This document shows positions 1-8,410 of a stretch of 64,000 nt of DNA, piece by piece. Source of the DNA: Tenacibaculum dicentrarchi (GTDB taxonomy: Bacteria > Bacteroidota > Bacteroidia > Flavobacteriales > Flavobacteriaceae); contig NZ_OZ038524.1 of the NCBI RefSeq assembly GCF_964036635.1, positions 2,175,001 to 2,239,000 on the forward strand, read 5' to 3'. Made by a program: the position numbers and the translations under genes. The first letter of the stretch is position 1. Each line of letters begins with the position of its first letter. The notes under the pieces are model-generated. The model made no database searches, was not told the DNA's origin, and was given only the letters and a program-made list of their open reading frames with translations.

Positions 1-813
1 TTTAGCACGTTCTTCAAAAGCTAAACCTGCATGATATGCTTTTGCATTAATATTTTGTTGCTTTAATTTACTTGCTAATTGTTCGGTCGCTTTTCTACTT
101 AAACAATAAATAATTCCAGCATCATTTGGTTTTTTATTAATAAATTTAATAATCTGCTGTACTCTATCATTTGCCGAACGCACCTCTAAACTAATATTTT
201 CTCTATTAAAAGAACTTACATATTTTGTAGCATTAGGCACTGCTAATTGTGTTAAAATATCTTCTTGAGTTGCTTTATCTGCCGTTGCAGTTAGGGCTAC
301 AATAGGTACTTCTGGCAACGTTTTTTTAAGAAAAGATAACTGTTTATACGATGGTCTAAAATCATGACCCCAAGAAGAAATACAATGTGCTTCATCAATA
401 GCAACACAACTAATATATTGCTGATTTAATACATTTTGAAGCAAGGCTAAACTCTCAGGAGCTACATATACTAATTTTACTGTTTTATTAATAATGGCAT
501 CAAAAACCTTTTCTTGTTCTTCAGATGATTGACTACTATTATAATACGTTGCAGGTATTCCGTTTGCTTTTAAGCTATCAACTTGGTCTTTCATCAATGC
601 AATTAATGGCGATATTACCAATGTAATTCCATCAAAAAATAATGCAGGCAACTGAAAACAAATAGATTTCCCTCCTCCTGTTGGCATTATTACTAAGGTA
701 TCTTTTTTAGCTAAAACATTTTCAATAATTGCTTTTTGCTGTAACCGAAAACTGTCGTATCCAAAATTAGTTTTTAATTTTACTAATAAATCTTTTTCTG
801 TTAGCTGTATCAT
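1..813 (-). CDS. recQ: ATP-dependent DNA helicase RecQ (N-terminal part, cut by window edge)
   Basis: The minus-strand frame opens at ATG 811-813 and stays open to base 1, giving 271 codons of a superfamily 2 helicase. Visible motifs are the Walker A motif PTGGGKS near residue 45, the DEAH box IDEAHCISSWGHDFRPSY around residues 135-155, the motif III TATA and the start of the second RecA domain (IIYCLSRKATE). RecQ unwinds DNA 3'-5' in recombination repair. The zinc and RQC/HRDC parts lie outside the window. A second RecQ paralogue or a shorter RecQ variant cannot be excluded. Confidence 0.93.
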   Translation of the reverse strand, partial: MIQLTEKDLLVKLKTNFGYDSFRLQQKAIIENVLAKKDTLVIMPTGGGKSICFQLPALFFDGITLVISPLIALMKDQVDSLKANGIPATYYNSSQSSEEQEKVFDAIINKTVKLVYVAPESLALLQNVLNQQYISCVAIDEAHCISSWGHDFRPSYKQLSFLKKTLPEVPIVALTATADKATQEDILTQLAVPNATKYVSSFNRENISLEVRSANDRVQQIIKFINKKPNDAGIIYCLSRKATEQLASKLKQQNINAKAYHAGLAFEERAK

Positions 814-884
814 TTCACAAAAATAATCATAAAAAAAAACGTAGAAATTAAATTCTACGTTTCTTTTAAGTACTTATTAAAATA

Positions 885-972
885 TTTTGAAGCTATTTCC
901 CGCTTTCCGCACTCGCTTTTTTTGTTTGAAAAAAACAAAAAAGAGCTCAAACAATTGCTTCAATCGGGGCTA
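885..972. repeat. Dispersed 88-bp palindromic intergenic repeat, copy 1
   Basis: This stretch lies between recQ and trpA and reappears in inverted orientation at about 33395-33481. The two copies share the blocks TAGCCCCGATTGAAGC, TGTTTGAGCTCTTTTTT, GCGAGTGCGGAAAGCGGGAAA and GCTTCAAAA. The ends carry the inverted pair TTGAAGC/GCTTCAA, and the A/T-rich centre can fold on itself. It looks like a REP/MITE-type element. The remainder of the 813-1028 gap shows no gene. Confidence 0.7.
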
Positions 973-1027
973 AACATTTTTACTATATTATTTACAACTA
1001 TTAAAACAGATTGCATCTTTATAAAAA

Positions 1028-1795
1028 TTAAGAATTGATAACAGTACTAACAAAATTAGAAATACCTGCTACGCCATTTTTATCTAAATCTTTAATAAAA
1101 GCCGAACCAATAATTGCACCATCGGCATAATTACAAGCTGTTGTAAATGTTTTGTTGTCTGATATACCAAAACCAACCACTAATTTACTTTTTAAATTCA
1201 TTGCCTCAATTCGTTTAAAGTAATCAATTTGCTCTGTTGATATTTCTCCTTTTGCTCCTGTAATAGATGCCGAAGCAACTACATAAATAAAAGCATCTGT
1301 AAGTGCATCAATTTTTCGAATACGTTCTTCTGATGTATGAGGCGTAATTAAAAATACGTTAGTAATTCCGTATTTTTCGAATAACGCTTTATAATGATTT
1401 TCATATTCAATCATTGGCAAATCAGGAAAAATAACAGTTTTCATACCGCAATCTTTTACTGCTTGACAAAACTTATCCTCACCATATTTAATAAGCTGAT
1501 TCAAATATCCCATTAAAACTAATGGTGTTTTATTAGTGTCTTTTACTGATTTTAGTTGCTCAAAAACAACATCTAAATTCATTCCATTTTGCAAAGCTCT
1601 ATGACTACTATCTTGTATAGTAGTTCCATCTGCTAAAGGGTCAGAATAAGGTAAACCAACTTCAATAAAATCAACACCATTTTCACTTAAATCGTGTATA
1701 ATTTTAGTTGTATCATTTAAATTTGGAAAACCTGCTGTAAAAAATATAGAAAGTAAATTCTTCTTTTCTTGAAATATTTCTTTTAATAATTTCAT
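1028..1795 (-). CDS. trpA: Tryptophan synthase alpha chain
   Basis: At 255 aa it has the usual TrpA length. It cleaves indole-3-glycerol phosphate to indole and glyceraldehyde 3-phosphate and passes indole to TrpB. The signature FIEVGLPYSDPLADG holds the two catalytic acids, Glu45 and Asp56, corresponding to Glu49 and Asp60 of the Salmonella enzyme. The phosphate-binding loops follow (VVGFGIS and AIIGSAFIK). It is the last gene of the trp operon and starts 7 nt after the trpB stop. Confidence 0.97.
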   Translation of the reverse strand: MKLLKEIFQEKKNLLSIFFTAGFPNLNDTTKIIHDLSENGVDFIEVGLPYSDPLADGTTIQDSSHRALQNGMNLDVVFEQLKSVKDTNKTPLVLMGYLNQLIKYGEDKFCQAVKDCGMKTVIFPDLPMIEYENHYKALFEKYGITNVFLITPHTSEERIRKIDALTDAFIYVVASASITGAKGEISTEQIDYFKRIEAMNLKSKLVVGFGISDNKTFTTACNYADGAIIGSAFIKDLDKNGVAGISNFVSTVINS

Positions 1796-1802
1796 CTACT
1801 TA

Positions 1803-3002
1803 TTATTTTAAATGCTTCATATACGTTTCTAAATCTTTATCGCCTCTTCCTGATAAATTCACTATAATTACTTGATCTTTTTTAAATTTTATTTTAGATA
1901 AAACTGCCAATGCGTGTGAACTTTCTAAAGCAGGAATAATTCCTTCTAATTTGGTTAATTCAAAAGCAGCTTCTAAAGCTTCATTATCTGTTGCGTTTAA
2001 AAACTGTGCACGCTTAGTTTCGTGTAAAAATGCATGTAAAGGACCAACTCCTGGATAATCTAATCCTGCAGAAATAGAATATGGCTCTGTAATTTGTCCG
2101 TATTCATCTTGCATTAAAATAGTTTTACTTCCGTGAATTACACCAACTTGCCCTAATTGAGATGTTGCTGCACTTTCACCAGAATCAACTCCTAAACCAC
2201 CAGCTTCAACAGCTATTAAACCAACTTCTTCATCTTCTAAGTAATGATAAAAAGCACCAGCCGCATTAGAACCTCCACCAACACAAGCAATAACTGTATC
2301 AGGGTTTTCTTTTCCTGTTTTTTCTTTTAGTTGCCATTTCATTTCTTCTGAAATAATAGCTTGTAAACGTGCTACCATATCAGGATACGGAGCAGGACCA
2401 ACAACAGAACCAATTAAATAATAACTATCTGGATGCTGAATCCAATAACGAATTGCTTCGTTTGTAGCATCTTTTAAGGTTTTACTTCCACTTAATGCAG
2501 GCACAACTGTTGCTCCTAACATTTTCATTCGAGCAACATTAGGCGCTTGCCTTGCAATGTCTTTTTCTCCCATAAAAACGATACACTCTAAACCCATTAA
2601 AGCACAAACTGTAGCCGTTGCAACACCATGTTGTCCTGCACCTGTTTCTGCTATAATTTTTGTTTTACCTAGCTTTTTTGCTATTAAAATCTGTCCAACA
2701 GTATTGTTTACTTTGTGTGCTCCTGTATGATTTAAATCTTCACGTTTTAAATAAATAGTAGCACCATATTTCTCTGATAATCTTTCTGCCAAATACAACG
2801 GAGTAGGACGTCCAACATAATCTTTTAATAAAGCTTTATATTCGTCTTGAAACTCTTTAGATTCGATAATTTTAATATAATTATCTTCTAATTCTAGTAC
2901 GTTTGGATGTAATAATTCAGGAATAAATGCACCACCGAATTGCCCGTAATATCCTTCTTTAGTTGGTTGAAATTTCATATTATAATTTTTAGTATTCTTC
3001 AC
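1803..3002 (-). CDS. trpB: Tryptophan synthase beta chain
   Basis: This 399-aa PLP enzyme condenses indole with serine in the alpha2-beta2 complex. The PLP lysine is Lys97 in HTGAHKVNN, the phosphate-binding motif is [10 protein letters not shown], and the C-terminal [10 protein letters not shown] is typical of TrpB. The ATG at 3002 lies 5 nt after the trpF stop. An alternative start at Met9 (2978) fits the family N-terminus about equally well. It sits between trpF and trpA in the operon. Confidence 0.97.
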   Translation of the reverse strand: MKNTKNYNMKFQPTKEGYYGQFGGAFIPELLHPNVLELEDNYIKIIESKEFQDEYKALLKDYVGRPTPLYLAERLSEKYGATIYLKREDLNHTGAHKVNNTVGQILIAKKLGKTKIIAETGAGQHGVATATVCALMGLECIVFMGEKDIARQAPNVARMKMLGATVVPALSGSKTLKDATNEAIRYWIQHPDSYYLIGSVVGPAPYPDMVARLQAIISEEMKWQLKEKTGKENPDTVIACVGGGSNAAGAFYHYLEDEEVGLIAVEAGGLGVDSGESAATSQLGQVGVIHGSKTILMQDEYGQITEPYSISAGLDYPGVGPLHAFLHETKRAQFLNATDNEALEAAFELTKLEGIIPALESSHALAVLSKIKFKKDQVIIVNLSGRGDKDLETYMKHLK

Positions 3003-3007
3003 GAATT

Positions 3008-3670
3008 TTAAAAAACATGAAGCTCTTTTTTAAACTTTTCTATCTTTTTCACTGATTTTAAACCAGCTTCTATTTCGAATTTACTATTTACATCTAAAGC
3101 ATAAATAGGTAAATTCAAGGCTTTTAATTTATTGATTTCTGCTACTTCTTCTAACCCAATTCCTCCACTTAAAAAAAATGGTTTCGTTAAATTATATTTC
3201 TGAAGAACAGCCCAATCAAAAGTAATTCCGTTTCCTCCTCGCTCTTTTCCTTTAGTATCGAACAAAAAGAAATCAACTAATGATTCGTAGGGTTTTAAAA
3301 CTTCAAAATCGAAACTATCTTTAATTCCAAAAACTTTTACAATTTCGGGCATTTTATATTTTAAATGCGGCTTTTTATCAGCAATACTTTCTTCAAAAAT
3401 AGTTCTTAAACGCTGTAGATACTCTGGAGATTCATCGCCATGTAATTGCAGCATATTTAAACCATATTCTTCGGTTAATGAAACTACAATTTCAGGGATT
3501 TCATTCACAAAAACACCTGCTTTTTTTATCTCCTTAGGTAAATCGGGAATAATTCCCTCAAAATTTCTTTTTGATTTTTCATAGAAAATAAATCCTAAAT
3601 AATCAGGTTGCAATTGGGCAACTTGTTGGATATTTTCTACATATTTCATTCCACAAACTTTCAGTTTCAT
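3008..3670 (-). CDS. trpF: Phosphoribosylanthranilate isomerase
   Basis: This 220-aa TIM-barrel enzyme carries out the Amadori rearrangement of phosphoribosylanthranilate to CdRP. The N-terminal KVCGMKY carries the catalytic Cys, and [18 protein letters not shown] carries the catalytic Asp and the phosphate-binding region. [11 protein letters not shown] and LDVNSKFE complete the signature. Its start is 2 nt from the trpC stop, so translation is probably coupled. It is a separate gene rather than a fusion with trpC as in enterobacteria. Confidence 0.95.
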   Translation of the reverse strand: MKLKVCGMKYVENIQQVAQLQPDYLGFIFYEKSKRNFEGIIPDLPKEIKKAGVFVNEIPEIVVSLTEEYGLNMLQLHGDESPEYLQRLRTIFEESIADKKPHLKYKMPEIVKVFGIKDSFDFEVLKPYESLVDFFLFDTKGKERGGNGITFDWAVLQKYNLTKPFFLSGGIGLEEVAEINKLKALNLPIYALDVNSKFEIEAGLKSVKKIEKFKKELHVF

Positions 3671-3672
3671 AT

Positions 3673-4461
3673 TTATCTTATTTGAGCGATAAAATCTTTA
3701 CAAGCTTCTCCAGGATTTTTTGTTTTCATAAAATTTTCTCCTATTAAAAACCCTTGAAAACCATGTTCTTTTAATCCTGTAATAATTCTTGGGTCTGAAA
3801 TTCCACTTTCTGAAACCTTAATTGCGGTATCAGGAATTTGCCCTGCCAAGTTGATAGAATGTTCTAAATCAACTTCAAAAGTTTTTAAATTTCTATTATT
3901 AATTCCGATAATTTTATTATCTAAATCACTAATTTTATCTAAATCCTCTTGTGTGTGTATTTCGTATAAAACTTCTAAACCTAAATCGTTAGCTAATTGT
4001 CCGTAATTTTTAAGTTCTTGTTTTGTTAAACAAGCAGCTATTAATAATATAACGTCTGCTCCTATTGCTTTTGCTTCAACAATTTGAAAACCATCAACAA
4101 TAAAATCTTTTCTTAAAATTGGTATTTGCTGATTTACAGTTCTAGCCTCTAACAAATCGGCCATAGTTCCACCAAAAAAATTCGTATCAGTTAAAATAGA
4201 TTGTGCTGCTACATTCGCATCTAAATAACCTTCTGTTACTTCTAATATTGATGATGTATCGTTAATAATTCCTTTTGATGGAGATTTACGTTTATACTCT
4301 GCAATAATACCTGTTGAACCTACGGTTAATAATGACTTTTTTAATGAAAAAGGAGCATTTTTAAAGTTAGGACTTTCCACTAATTTACTAACAGGAACTT
4401 CTGCTTTAATTTTAGCAACTTCTGTTTTTTTAAAGGCTATTATTTTATCTAATATTGTCAT
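3673..4461 (-). CDS. trpC: Indole-3-glycerol phosphate synthase
   Basis: This 262-aa TIM-barrel enzyme closes the indole ring on CdRP. Family motifs include AEYKRKSPSKG, ILRKDFIVDGFQI with the catalytic Lys, IGINNRNLKTFEVD, KVSESGI and FLIGENFMK. It lies between the frameshifted small gene and trpF and is read in the same direction as the other trp genes. Confidence 0.96.
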   Translation of the reverse strand: MTILDKIIAFKKTEVAKIKAEVPVSKLVESPNFKNAPFSLKKSLLTVGSTGIIAEYKRKSPSKGIINDTSSILEVTEGYLDANVAAQSILTDTNFFGGTMADLLEARTVNQQIPILRKDFIVDGFQIVEAKAIGADVILLIAACLTKQELKNYGQLANDLGLEVLYEIHTQEDLDKISDLDNKIIGINNRNLKTFEVDLEHSINLAGQIPDTAIKVSESGISDPRIITGLKEHGFQGFLIGENFMKTKNPGEACKDFIAQIR

Positions 4462-4490
4462 ATAAATAATTATGAATTCAAAATTATGAA

Positions 4491-4851
4491 TTACGATTTA
4501 GTGTTTCTAATGGTTTTTTGAATACTTCCGATAATCTTTAATATTTCTTCAATATCCTTTAATAATGATTCTGATTCTTTATCAGATAAAAAATCAGTAT
4601 CTTTTAATAAACGAATCCAATAATGAGATTCTCTTGCTTCTTTATAAGCTATTGTTAATTTAGCAAAAAAATCTTTTCTGCTTTGACCTCCAATTGCTTC
4701 TTCTACATTCGCTCCTATTGAAGTTCCTGAACGTAATAATTGTTTACTTAATACAAATTCTTTCTTTTCTTGAGATAAATGCTTATATAAATTTGACCAT
4801 CCTCACAGCAAAATTATAGCTCTTTGTTTGAATTACATTATCTTTTTTCAT
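4491..4851 (-). pseudogene. Frameshifted four-helix-bundle protein (23S rRNA IVS / Avd-like family)
   Basis: Two minus-strand frames together encode one small helical protein. From ATG 4849-4851 the first frame reads MKKDNVIQTKSYNFAVRMVKF and then stops. The rest, LYKHLSQEKKEFVLSKQ to RNTKS, continues in the next frame and ends at 4491. The span is 361 nt, and one extra T around 4786-4793 (TTT for TT) accounts for the shift. The motif LLRSGTSIGANVEEA is characteristic of the four-helix-bundle S23/IVS family. It sits inside the trp operon between trpD and trpC and has no known role in tryptophan synthesis. A sequencing error is possible. Confidence 0.75.
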
Positions 4852-4877
4852 CACAAGAAATTTATAATTCGTAATTG

Positions 4878-5867
4878 CTAATTCGTAATTAACTTTTTTA
4901 AACATTCTTTTGCTTTCAATCCTAATAAAGAATCTTTTGCTTCTTGATATGCTTGTTCAAAACTCTTTTGATTATCAACAATTTTTAAAGCAAATGCAGC
5001 ATTTGTAAGCACAACACTGTTTTGTGCTTCTGTACCATTTCCTTCAATAATATTTTTGAATATTTTAGCTGCATCAGCAACGGATTTACCGCCAAAAATA
5101 GCTGATTGTTGTACTCTTTTTTGCCCTAAATCTTCTGGATTAATTAATTGTTCGCCGTTTTTAGTGAATAACTTAAATCCGCTTGTTAATGAAATTTCAT
5201 CATAACCATCAAGCGCATGTACAATTCCGTAATTAGTACCTTCTTCTTGCAAAATATAATTATACAAACGAGCAACTTCTAAATTAAACGTTCCTAATAA
5301 TTGATTTTTAGGTGAACTCGGATTTACCAAAGGACCCAACATATTAAAAAACGTTTTTAACGCTAATTCTTTTCTTGTTGCGCTTACCGCTTTCATTGCT
5401 GGATGAAATTTTGGTGCGTGTAAAAAACAAATATTTGCTTTTTCTAAGTGCGATTTTAAAATAGCTTCATCATTTGTAAATTGATATCCGAAACTTTCTA
5501 ACATATCAGAAGAACCTGATTGAGAAGATACGGAATAATTTCCATGTTTTGCTACTTTTTGTCCTGTTCCTGCAACAATAAAAGAGGTTAATGTTGAAAT
5601 ATTGAACGTATCTTTTCCATCGCCACCAGTTCCTACAATATCGATAGTATTATATTCTGATAAATCAACTTTTATAGCCAACTCTATTAAAGCATTTCTA
5701 AAACCCGCAAGCTCATCAACAGAAATTGGACGCATCATAAAAACAGTCATAAAAGACGCTAAATGTGCTTCATTAAATTTTCCTGAGGCAATATCAATTA
5801 AAACCTGTTTTGCTTCAAGTTTTGTTAATCTTTTATGTTGATATAAATTATTTAAAATTTCTTTCAT
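4878..5867 (-). CDS. trpD: Anthranilate phosphoribosyltransferase
   Basis: This 329-aa enzyme transfers the phosphoribosyl group of PRPP to anthranilate. The PRPP-binding glycine-rich loop DIVGTGGDGKDTFNIST is at about residues 79-95. KHGNYSVSSQSGSSDMLE and the NMLGPLVNP motif are also intact. It begins 13 nt after the trpG stop. The usual KHGNR/GN-SSx-GSAD motif has small substitutions here, but the catalytic core appears complete. Confidence 0.96.
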   Translation of the reverse strand: MKEILNNLYQHKRLTKLEAKQVLIDIASGKFNEAHLASFMTVFMMRPISVDELAGFRNALIELAIKVDLSEYNTIDIVGTGGDGKDTFNISTLTSFIVAGTGQKVAKHGNYSVSSQSGSSDMLESFGYQFTNDEAILKSHLEKANICFLHAPKFHPAMKAVSATRKELALKTFFNMLGPLVNPSSPKNQLLGTFNLEVARLYNYILQEEGTNYGIVHALDGYDEISLTSGFKLFTKNGEQLINPEDLGQKRVQQSAIFGGKSVADAAKIFKNIIEGNGTEAQNSVVLTNAAFALKIVDNQKSFEQAYQEAKDSLLGLKAKECLKKLITN

Positions 5868-5880
5868 GTTCTAAAAGATT

Positions 5881-6459
5881 TTATTTTTTAACGTTATTTA
5901 AAAAATTTCTAACAAGTTGTTCACCTACATCTGTTAATATTGATTCTGGGTGAAATTGAACTGCCGATAAATTAAATTCTTTATGCTGAATTGCTTGGAT
6001 TCCTCCTTGCTCGTCTTTTGCAGTAATTATTAATTCTGATGGAAAATTATTGTGAGATGCTATCCATGAATGATATCTTGCTGCTTTAAATTTAGTTGAA
6101 ACATCTTTAAATATTACAGCATCTTTTTTGATGATTTCCATTTCAGTAGCAACACCATGAAATACTTCTCCCATGTTTTCGATTGCTCCACCAAAAACTT
6201 CGGTAATTGCTTGTAAACCTAAACAAACACCAAAAATAGGTTTTTTACCTGCGTATTGTTTTATAACATCTTTTAAAATACCTGCTTCATCAGGAATTCC
6301 TGGGCCTGGTGATAAAATAATAACGTCATACCTATCAATCTCTGTAACAGAAATTTCATCGTTTCTATATACGTCTGGCAAATTACCTGTAATATCTTCT
6401 ACCATGTGTACCAAATTATAGGTAAACGAATCGTAATTATCTAGTATTAATATTTTCAT
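5881..6459 (-). CDS. trpG: Anthranilate synthase component II (glutamine amidotransferase)
   Basis: This 192-aa class I glutamine amidotransferase supplies ammonia to TrpE. The nucleophile is Cys79 in GVCLGLQAI, and the His-Glu pair is in VQFHPESI near the C-terminus. The oxyanion region SPGPGIPDEAG is present. The sequence could also serve PabA, but its place directly after trpE supports TrpG. A palindromic repeat separates it from trpE. Confidence 0.95.
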   Translation of the reverse strand: MKILILDNYDSFTYNLVHMVEDITGNLPDVYRNDEISVTEIDRYDVIILSPGPGIPDEAGILKDVIKQYAGKKPIFGVCLGLQAITEVFGGAIENMGEVFHGVATEMEIIKKDAVIFKDVSTKFKAARYHSWIASHNNFPSELIITAKDEQGGIQAIQHKEFNLSAVQFHPESILTDVGEQLVRNFLNNVKK

Positions 6460-6570
6460 TTTTTTCTAATTGTAATTGCCTAATAAATGTTGTTATTTAT
6501 AAGTCAATTTGTTTGTTTATTTTTTAAGATATTAATGAATAATCTAAATAATATCTTAAAACTCAATTTT

Positions 6571-6646
6571 GCGTTAGGGATTGAAACGGCATCCTTTTTA
6601 TTTTTTTTCTAAATAAAAAGATATAGTGGAAAGCCCGCCCGAACGC
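6571..6646. repeat. REP-like palindromic element between trpE and trpG
   Basis: Imperfect inverted arms GCGTTAGGG (6571-6579) and CCCGAACGC (6638-6646) enclose an A/T-rich centre containing ATCCTTTTT and AAAAAGAT. It abuts the trpE stop codon. Elements of this appearance are common between genes in flavobacteria (from memory, not searched). In the trp transcript it could act as a stem-loop affecting the trpE:trpG ratio. Confidence 0.5.
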
Positions 6647-6647
6647 C

Positions 6648-8039
6648 CTAAATATTTTCTGCCAAAATTAACGCTTTTTTCAGAGCTGCTAATTTATTAT
6701 TCACCTCTTGTAACTCTTTTTCTTCATCAGAATGAATTACAATTCCTGCTCCTGCCTGATAATATAACACATTGTTTTTACTAACAAACGAGCGAATGGC
6801 AATGGCTAAATTTACAGAACCGTCTAAACCAATAATTCCGACTGCACCTCCGTAAAAACCTCTCGATTGATTTTCGTAGGTGTCAATTAATTGCATTGCC
6901 TTGTATTTTGGCGCACCACTCAAAGTTCCTGCAGGGAAAGTATCTCCAACTATTTCAATCGGATTTCCTTTTATTTTTCCTTGCACAGTCGATACCAAGT
7001 GAATTACGTGACTAAAATATTGAACTTCTTTAAATACCTCAACATTTACCTTTTCGGCATGTTTACTTAAATCGTTTCGAGCTAAATCAACTAGCATTAC
7101 GTGTTCGGCAGTTTCTTTTTTATCTTCGGATAATTTTTTACCAAGCTTTATATCTTCCGCCATATCGCCAGTTCTTCTGAAAGTTCCTGCAATTGGATTT
7201 ATAGTTGCTTTTCCTTCGTTAATTTTAATTTGTGCTTCTGGTGAAGAACCCATTAATTTAAACGAACCGTAATCGAAATAAAATAAATAAGGTGATGGAT
7301 TTATTGAACGTAATGCTCTGTATACATTAAATTCATCTCCTTTAAATTTTTGTTGAAATTGACGAGATAATACTAATTGAAAAACATCTCCTCTTTTACA
7401 GTGCGATTTTGCTTTTACAACATATTCTTTAAAATCTTCATTGGTACAATTTGAAGTTTCTTCTCCATCGATTTCAAATTTTTGAGTATTGAAAGCTTGT
7501 GCTTCAATGATGGTTTCTACTTCTGAAATTCTTGATTCAGTTCCTGCTTCTACATTTTCAATAATGGTCATTTCATCATTAAAATGATTGATGGCTATTA
7601 TAAATCTGTAAAAACTATACTGCATTAAAGGTATTTTAGACGGAGCGTCTTTTACATTTAATTGTATATTTTCAAAATACTGAACACTATCGTATGTTGA
7701 GTAACCGTACAATCCATTAAATGATTTTAAGGCAGGATCACAATCTAAATCCACCGATTTTGAAAAACTATCAAATAAGGTATAAAAATTCTTATCAATA
7801 GTATTTTTTTCAATAATTTTCCCTTGTTTAGAAACAACAAAATCATGATTTTCTACTTTCATTGTTACCACAGGCTCAATAGCTATAAAAGAAAAACTTT
7901 CTTCTTTACTATGGTAATCTGAACTCTCTAACAATAAGGTATTAGCATATTTATCTCTAAATCGTAAATACAAACCTACTGGAGTAATTGTATCTGCAAT
8001 TCGTTTTTTACTAACTGTTTTAAATGCTATTTTATTCAT
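6648..8039 (-). CDS. trpE: Anthranilate synthase component I
   Basis: This chorismate-using enzyme makes anthranilate, the first committed step to tryptophan. With the ATG at 8037-8039 it is 463 aa. An upstream TTG at 8060 would add seven residues but lies in the attenuator U-tract, so it was rejected. The C-terminal chorismate-binding domain shows NPSPYLFYF, GTFRRTG, LVDLARND, TFPAGTLSGAPK and GGAVG. The N-terminal LLESSD motif is the usual site of Trp feedback inhibition. First gene of the operon, about 25 nt after the attenuator stem. Confidence 0.96.
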   Translation of the reverse strand: MNKIAFKTVSKKRIADTITPVGLYLRFRDKYANTLLLESSDYHSKEESFSFIAIEPVVTMKVENHDFVVSKQGKIIEKNTIDKNFYTLFDSFSKSVDLDCDPALKSFNGLYGYSTYDSVQYFENIQLNVKDAPSKIPLMQYSFYRFIIAINHFNDEMTIIENVEAGTESRISEVETIIEAQAFNTQKFEIDGEETSNCTNEDFKEYVVKAKSHCKRGDVFQLVLSRQFQQKFKGDEFNVYRALRSINPSPYLFYFDYGSFKLMGSSPEAQIKINEGKATINPIAGTFRRTGDMAEDIKLGKKLSEDKKETAEHVMLVDLARNDLSKHAEKVNVEVFKEVQYFSHVIHLVSTVQGKIKGNPIEIVGDTFPAGTLSGAPKYKAMQLIDTYENQSRGFYGGAVGIIGLDGSVNLAIAIRSFVSKNNVLYYQAGAGIVIHSDEEKELQEVNNKLAALKKALILAENI

Positions 8040-8063
8040 TTTATTTATTATTAAAAACAAAAA

Positions 8064-8085
8064 AGGCCTATCGTGAGATAAGCCT
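8064..8085 (-). terminator. trp attenuator terminator hairpin
   Basis: On the transcribed (minus) strand AGGCTTATC pairs with GATAGGCCT around the loop TCAC, a 9-bp stem with one G-U, preceded by AAAA and followed by TTTTTT. It lies between the leader peptide stop (8124) and the trpE start (8039). An alternative pairing of GTGAGA (just after the leader stop) with TCTCAC of this stem would act as antiterminator. A third pairing, CTC-T-CTTA with TAAG-T-GAG across the leader stop, would block the antiterminator. Confidence 0.85.
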
Positions 8086-8123
8086 TTTCTTTATATAATA
8101 TATACATACAGGTTTCTTCTCAC

Positions 8124-8171
8124 TTATTTTCTAAGAGAGTTCCACCACCATATGTTGTTTTGTTTCATCAT
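8124..8171 (-). CDS. trpL: trp operon leader peptide
   Basis: A 15-codon minus-strand ORF, MMKQNNIWWWNSLRK, ends at TAA 8124-8126 and carries three adjacent Trp codons (8142-8150). It sits directly upstream of the attenuator hairpin and trpE. Ribosome stalling at the Trp codons when charged tRNA-Trp is scarce would favour the antiterminator and allow transcription into trpE. Start may be either of two adjacent ATGs (8171 or 8168). No Shine-Dalgarno is visible, and the -7 promoter box is only 7 nt upstream. Confidence 0.88.
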   Translation of the reverse strand: MMKQNNIWWWNSLRK

Positions 8172-8178
8172 TATGAGA

Positions 8179-8186
8179 CAAATATA
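8179..8186 (-). promoter_or_regulatory. Candidate trp operon promoter (-7 box)
   Basis: The minus strand reads TATATTTG, an exact match to the Bacteroidota -7 consensus TAnnTTTG. No TTG is found 19 bp upstream. A start site 4-8 nt downstream would fall at or within a few bases of the leader peptide ATG, implying a nearly leaderless trpL. Confidence 0.55.
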
Positions 8187-8410
8187 AGAAAGTTATTTTA
8201 ATAATTTATTTTCTTCTTTTAAATTTTAAGTAATTTATTATCAAACAACATTAGAACTACTTAAAAGCAAGCTTTAAAATTTCATTTAACAACAAAAAAC
8301 ATATTTAAAGTTAAAGTATGTAACCATATTATACATTGTAGTTTATAAAAACAAACATATATCTAATATTTGCAACGTAATTAGAACAAGAAAATTAAAA
8401 ATATAAAATT

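Noticed and set aside
8040-8060. N-terminal extension of TrpE starting at TTG 8060
   Set aside because: The added codons lie in the attenuator U-tract and the ATG at 8039 gives the normal family N-terminus.
8336-8372. A promoter for asnB (TTG 8336-8338 and TTTG 8369-8372)
   Set aside because: The -7 box lacks the TA at the right spacing (AATATTTG) and the distance to the TTG is too long to support the call.
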